Assembly (NCBI RefSeq): GCF_000423525.1
Contig: NZ_AUID01000009.1
Span: 31,414-95,413, forward strand
Direction of reading: 5' to 3'
From: Proteocatella sphenisci DSM 23131
GTDB taxonomy: Bacteria; Bacillota; Clostridia; Peptostreptococcales; Filifactoraceae
Length of the DNA stretch: 64,000 nt
This document shows positions 61,360 to 64,000 of the stretch, in pieces. Position 1 is the first letter of the stretch, and each line of letters opens with the position of its first letter. Below the pieces are notes generated by a model, which saw only the letters and a list, made by a program, of their open reading frames with translations, was not told where the DNA came from and ran no database searches. The position numbers and the translations under genes were made by a program.

Positions 61360-62208
61360 TTAAGCTGATTTTTTTACCTTGGATATATTTACATTGTTGT
61401 ATGCAAGAAAACCAATTACTATTAAAGCACTTATGGCTTTAAGATCCGTTGGTGCGAGTCCCATTTCAATAGCCAGGCCTCCTATCATCTTATATGCAAC
61501 GGCTCCTATTAAAGCCCTGGTGGTGCCCTTTAATATACTGCTTTTTTGCATCACTGTATCTCCTATTATGATTGATGCAAGTGCCACAACAATTATCGAG
61601 TTTCCCATTGTTATATCAACAAAGCCCTGGGATTGAGCCATCAAAGCTCCACTTAAAGATACAAGTGCGTTTGAAATCATAAGTCCTATCATCTTGTATT
61701 TGTCAGAGCTTTGTCCCAGCGACTTTACAAGTGTTTCATTGTCACCAGTAGCTATGAGAAGGTATCCTGTTTCAGATTTAAGGAATCTGTCCATGAGCAG
61801 TTTTACAGTTAATACAAGTACAATGAGTACTGCCATTTTTCCAAAACTGTCATAAATAGTTTCAAATGAAGACAGGCCTATATTGGATTTTCCATTTATC
61901 CTGAGATTTACTGAATAAAGCAGGGTCATAGTAAGTATTCCGGCTAGAATGGCTTTTATCTTAAACTTTATGTTTAATGTATATGTTATAAAGCCCCCTG
62001 CCGCTCCAGCAAGAACCGCCATCAAAGTTGCTAACTCTGGAGATACTCCAAGAAGTATAAACTTTGCAAATACAAATGCTCCAAGTGGAAATGTTCCCTC
62101 TACCGAAAGATCTGGAAAATCTAGTATTTTGTATGTTATATAAACTCCTGTTGAAAGCACCGAGAAAATAAGTCCTTGTTCAATAGTTACCTGTAATAAT
62201 CCGCTCAT
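61360..62208 (-). CDS. ABC transporter permease
   Basis: 282-residue membrane protein with about eight hydrophobic segments, of the branched-chain/ribose permease type (BPD_transp_2): QGLIFSVLSTGVYITYKILD, FPDLSVEGTFPLGAFVFAKF, ATGDNETLVKSLGQS and GNSIIVVALASIIIGD. It belongs with the ATPase and the lipoprotein on either side. Its closest functional relatives are the TrpXYZ-type aromatic amino acid importers. Confidence 0.9.
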   Translation of the reverse strand: MSGLLQVTIEQGLIFSVLSTGVYITYKILDFPDLSVEGTFPLGAFVFAKFILLGVSPELATLMAVLAGAAGGFITYTLNIKFKIKAILAGILTMTLLYSVNLRINGKSNIGLSSFETIYDSFGKMAVLIVLVLTVKLLMDRFLKSETGYLLIATGDNETLVKSLGQSSDKYKMIGLMISNALVSLSGALMAQSQGFVDITMGNSIIVVALASIIIGDTVMQKSSILKGTTRALIGAVAYKMIGGLAIEMGLAPTDLKAISALIVIGFLAYNNVNISKVKKSA

Positions 62209-62233
62209 GATGTCTTTTTCCTTTCTCTTTCAA

Positions 62234-63232
62234 TTATTCTGTAAACTCCGCGTCTTTGAATGCTTTTGTATTTTTATCAAGACCCAGTGCATTTAATGTA
62301 TCTGTATTGACTTTTTTAATGAAATCCTTTGAGCTTTGAACCGGAATTTTACTTATTTCTGTACCTTCAACAAGAATCAGCTTTGCCATATCCGCCGCCT
62401 GTACTCCAAGATCAAAGTAGCTTATGCCTACAGATATAAGTGCTCCTGAATCAACATGACTGGAATCTCCTGATATGGTTATGATTCCTTTTTCTTTTGC
62501 AGTTTTTGCAATAAGCTCCATGGAAGATGCTATCATATTGTCGTTTATAAGCATCATCGCATCTGATTTTTTTGCAAGAGATTCAAGCGCCTGGTTAATA
62601 TCTGTAATACCTGCAATACCAACTTTTTCTACCTTTATATCAAATTCAGCCGCTACTTTTTCTATATCTTCTATCTGGACCTGAGAATTTGATTCTCCTG
62701 TATTAAATACTACCCCAACACTTTTCATTTCCGGATTAAGCTCTTTAAGTATCTCAAACATAGCTCTTCTGTTTTCAAGGCTAATCTCGTCTGTAACTCC
62801 TGTAAGATTGGCTTCTGGAGCCTCTGGATTATTTAAAAGCCCTGAGAATACCGGATCTGAAACTGCCGTGAATATTACAGGTATCGCTGCTTCTTTGGTT
62901 GCATTTTGAGCTGCCTGTGATGTTGGTGTTGCTATAGAAAGTATAAGATCTACATCATCACTTGCAAATTTTTCAGCTATCATCTGAGCGTTTGCTATGT
63001 CTCCTTGAGCATCTTGCATGCTTATATCTGCTTCTATTCCTAGTTCTTCAAGTCTTTGGACAAATCCGTCTCTTGATGCATTTAGAGCAGGGTGATCTAT
63101 AATCTGTGTAATTCCTATTTTCAGTTTTTTAGCTTCTGGTGCTGGTTCCCCTTTTGATTCTCCCTGAGAACATCCTGCAAGTACAAGTGTCATTGATATA
63201 ATTACTGCTAAAGCCTTCATTGATTTTTTCAT
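62234..63232 (-). CDS. ABC transporter substrate-binding lipoprotein (TrpX-like)
   Basis: 332 residues. The signal peptide ends in a lipobox (VLAGCSQG), so the mature protein is anchored to the outer membrane face of the cell. The periplasmic-binding fold starts with LKIGITQIIDHPALNASRDG, the family hallmark, followed by QNATKEAAIPVIFTAVSDP and VGVVFNTGESNSQVQIED. First gene of the operon, under a T-box whose specifier reads as tyrosine, so the ligand is probably tyrosine or another aromatic amino acid. Confidence 0.9.
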   Translation of the reverse strand: MKKSMKALAVIISMTLVLAGCSQGESKGEPAPEAKKLKIGITQIIDHPALNASRDGFVQRLEELGIEADISMQDAQGDIANAQMIAEKFASDDVDLILSIATPTSQAAQNATKEAAIPVIFTAVSDPVFSGLLNNPEAPEANLTGVTDEISLENRRAMFEILKELNPEMKSVGVVFNTGESNSQVQIEDIEKVAAEFDIKVEKVGIAGITDINQALESLAKKSDAMMLINDNMIASSMELIAKTAKEKGIITISGDSSHVDSGALISVGISYFDLGVQAADMAKLILVEGTEISKIPVQSSKDFIKKVNTDTLNALGLDKNTKAFKDAEFTE

Positions 63233-63310
63233 TTTAATTTCCTCTCTTCTCTTAAATTAAGTTTTTAAGTGATTTGATTGACGGGTATGCTTTTTCTCTG
63301 GCCAGAGCAA

Positions 63311-63590
63311 TAAAAAAGTCCCTATAACAGCACAAATTTGTGCTGTTATAGGGACGAATAATCTTTCGCGGTACCACCCTAATTATAACCGAAGTTATAT
63401 CTCAATCAAGATCTGACAATCTCTAACCCTGTAACGTGAGTACACGTGCTCGTCTACTTAGATTTTTGGTTTCCCTCATCTGTTTAACTCGCCTGCTCGG
63501 TAGTGTATAGTATATATTTCTCTGTTGTCGATTTTCACCTGCCACCGACTCTCTGAAACGTCTGAAATATTTTTCTCTACTTCATTGCAT
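63311..63590 (-). promoter_or_regulatory. T-box riboswitch of the ABC importer, probably tyrosine-specific
   Basis: The T-box sequence GGGTGGTACCGCG is followed by a terminator with a 19-bp stem (GTCCCTATAACAGCAC...) and TTTTTT (63355-63312). In stem I, GTAG/CTAC and AATATTTC/GAAATAT flank a loop whose 3' side reads ACTATACA. The codon TAC followed by A sits where the specifier is expected, giving Tyr. No TGG is found in that loop, which argues against Trp. Folding was done by eye. Confidence 0.85.
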
Positions 63591-63626
63591 TTAATTTTTG
63601 TAAATTATTGTTTTGCTATGATTGAA

Positions 63627-63655
63627 ATAATACTATGTTTTTTGAAGTTTGTCAA
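63627..63655 (-). promoter_or_regulatory. Promoter of the T-box/ABC importer operon
   Basis: TTGACA (63655-63650) and TATTAT (63632-63627) with a 17-nt spacer on the minus strand. It lies about 17 nt from the IS end. Confidence 0.88.
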
Positions 63656-63707
63656 CACCATTTTCAAAAAAGGGGCTGTCGGAGAATGACGTTTTTTGAC
63701 CCCTAAA

Positions 63708-63799
63708 CTTTAATAATTAAAAATCCTAGATTATTCAACATCTACAAAAATGTAGAGCACTGAATAATTTAGGATTTTTTTGTTTAATTTAATATTTAT
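63708..63799. repeat. 92-bp hairpin repeat, copy B (inside the IS end)
   Basis: Gapless match to 32996-33087 with 6 differences. It carries the same long hairpin and lies between the transposase stop (63857) and the IS terminus, where it could terminate transposase transcription and outside transcription. Confidence 0.88.
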
Positions 63800-63856
63800 T
63801 GTATGACAAAAAAAGCCATTTGATATTTTCTCATGACTTATAAAAATCCGATAGGA

Positions 63857-64000
63857 TTAGGCTGTTTTTGCTTCGTAGGTTTTGATTTTTTCCTTCGCGA
63901 AGCGATAATATTTATTTAAATTTCTTCCTACAGCGTATAAAAGAAATTCTTTATATACTTTTTCAGATGTACGATGATTAAATCTTCTGAAATTATCATT
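63857..64000 (-). CDS. IS1182-type transposase, C-terminal 47 residues (partial)
   Basis: The minus strand reads from the window edge as NDNFRRFNHRTSEKVYKEF, then LLYAVGRNLNKYYRFAKEK, and ends in EAKTA and TAA. The F(R)RF...G..KV..E...YA...N(L)xK pattern is that of the C-terminus of IS1182-family DDE transposases. Only the tail is visible, so activity cannot be judged. Confidence 0.8.
   Translation of the reverse strand, partial: NDNFRRFNHRTSEKVYKEFLLYAVGRNLNKYYRFAKEKIKTYEAKTA

Larger units (their letters stand above)
63672..64000 (-). mobile_element. End of an IS1182-type insertion sequence (continues past the window)
   Basis: The element end is placed at GGGGCTGTCGGAGAATGACG, which resembles IS1182-family terminal repeats. 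It contains the hairpin repeat copy B and the 3' end of a transposase gene. The other end and any target-site duplication lie outside the window, so the exact boundary is provisional. Confidence 0.7.

Noticed and set aside
1..64000. CRISPR arrays, prophage, rRNA operons
   Set aside because: No regularly spaced repeats, phage structural genes or rRNA sequence were seen.

Overview
The window looks like a stretch of chromosome from a low-GC, anaerobic, Gram-positive bacterium of the Clostridia. The support is AT-rich intergenic DNA, strong GGAGG ribosome-binding sites, consensus TTGACA-N17-TATAAT promoters, two T-box riboswitches, ribosomal-protein leaders, ferredoxin-rich redox enzymes, an acetate kinase and a selenocysteine tRNA. 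No rRNA, CRISPR array or prophage is visible. The only mobile DNA is the end of an IS1182-type element at the right edge. The species cannot be named from the sequence.

Layout. 1-3.9 kb: truncated typA, then a cytoplasmic parvulin and aspartokinase on the opposite strand. 3.9-7.3 kb: a DHHW/MBOAT pair, probably a surface-polymer O-acetylation system, behind a sirtuin. 7.4-8.7 kb: infC-rpmI-rplT with an ATT start codon and an attenuated leader. 8.7-16.5 kb: a GNAT protein, thrS with its T-box, then yceD-rpmF-plsX-asp23-nusB-DUF445, ackA and tRNA-Sec. 16.5-21.5 kb: YitT, a nitroreductase, a proline iminopeptidase, a GuaD-like deaminase and an HD-GYP protein. 21.5-27.3 kb: a three-gene NuoE/NuoF/(NuoG+GltD) flavin and iron-sulfur complex of the electron-bifurcating transhydrogenase kind. 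27.5-38 kb: hemW, a ClC antiporter, a ferredoxin with a NapH-like membrane protein, an M3 peptidase, an OhrR-type regulator with a glutathione peroxidase, dxs and lepA. 38-50.3 kb: rpsT, holA, a ComEC lacking its hydrolase domain, two acyl/aminoacyl-transferase-like proteins, a separate secreted ComEC-type hydrolase, tcdA, tmcAL, coaD, rsmD and recG. 50.3-53.8 kb: rpmG-secE-nusG-rplK-rplA and rplJ-rplL with L1 and L10 control signals. 53.9-60 kb: accessory genes, including a Crp-like regulator with a ferredoxin-nitroreductase, an EamA exporter and a B12-type radical SAM enzyme coupled to an unrecognised partner. 60-60.55 kb: three tiny ORFs behind a near-consensus promoter. 60.5-63.6 kb: an ABC importer under a T-box that reads as tyrosine-specific.

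How the parts work together. Most of the DNA is housekeeping: translation, phospholipid and isoprenoid synthesis, DNA replication and repair. The metabolism is fermentative and redox-based. Acetate kinase makes ATP, the NuoEF-type complex probably balances NADH, NADPH and ferredoxin pools, and the peroxidase and nitroreductases deal with oxidants. tRNA-Sec shows that selenoproteins exist elsewhere in the genome, but none was found here.

The least explained items are the tiny-ORF operon at 60.24-60.54 kb, the radical SAM pair at 57.2-59.4 kb, the split ComEC functions, and a 92-bp hairpin repeat found both after the M3 peptidase gene and inside the IS end.
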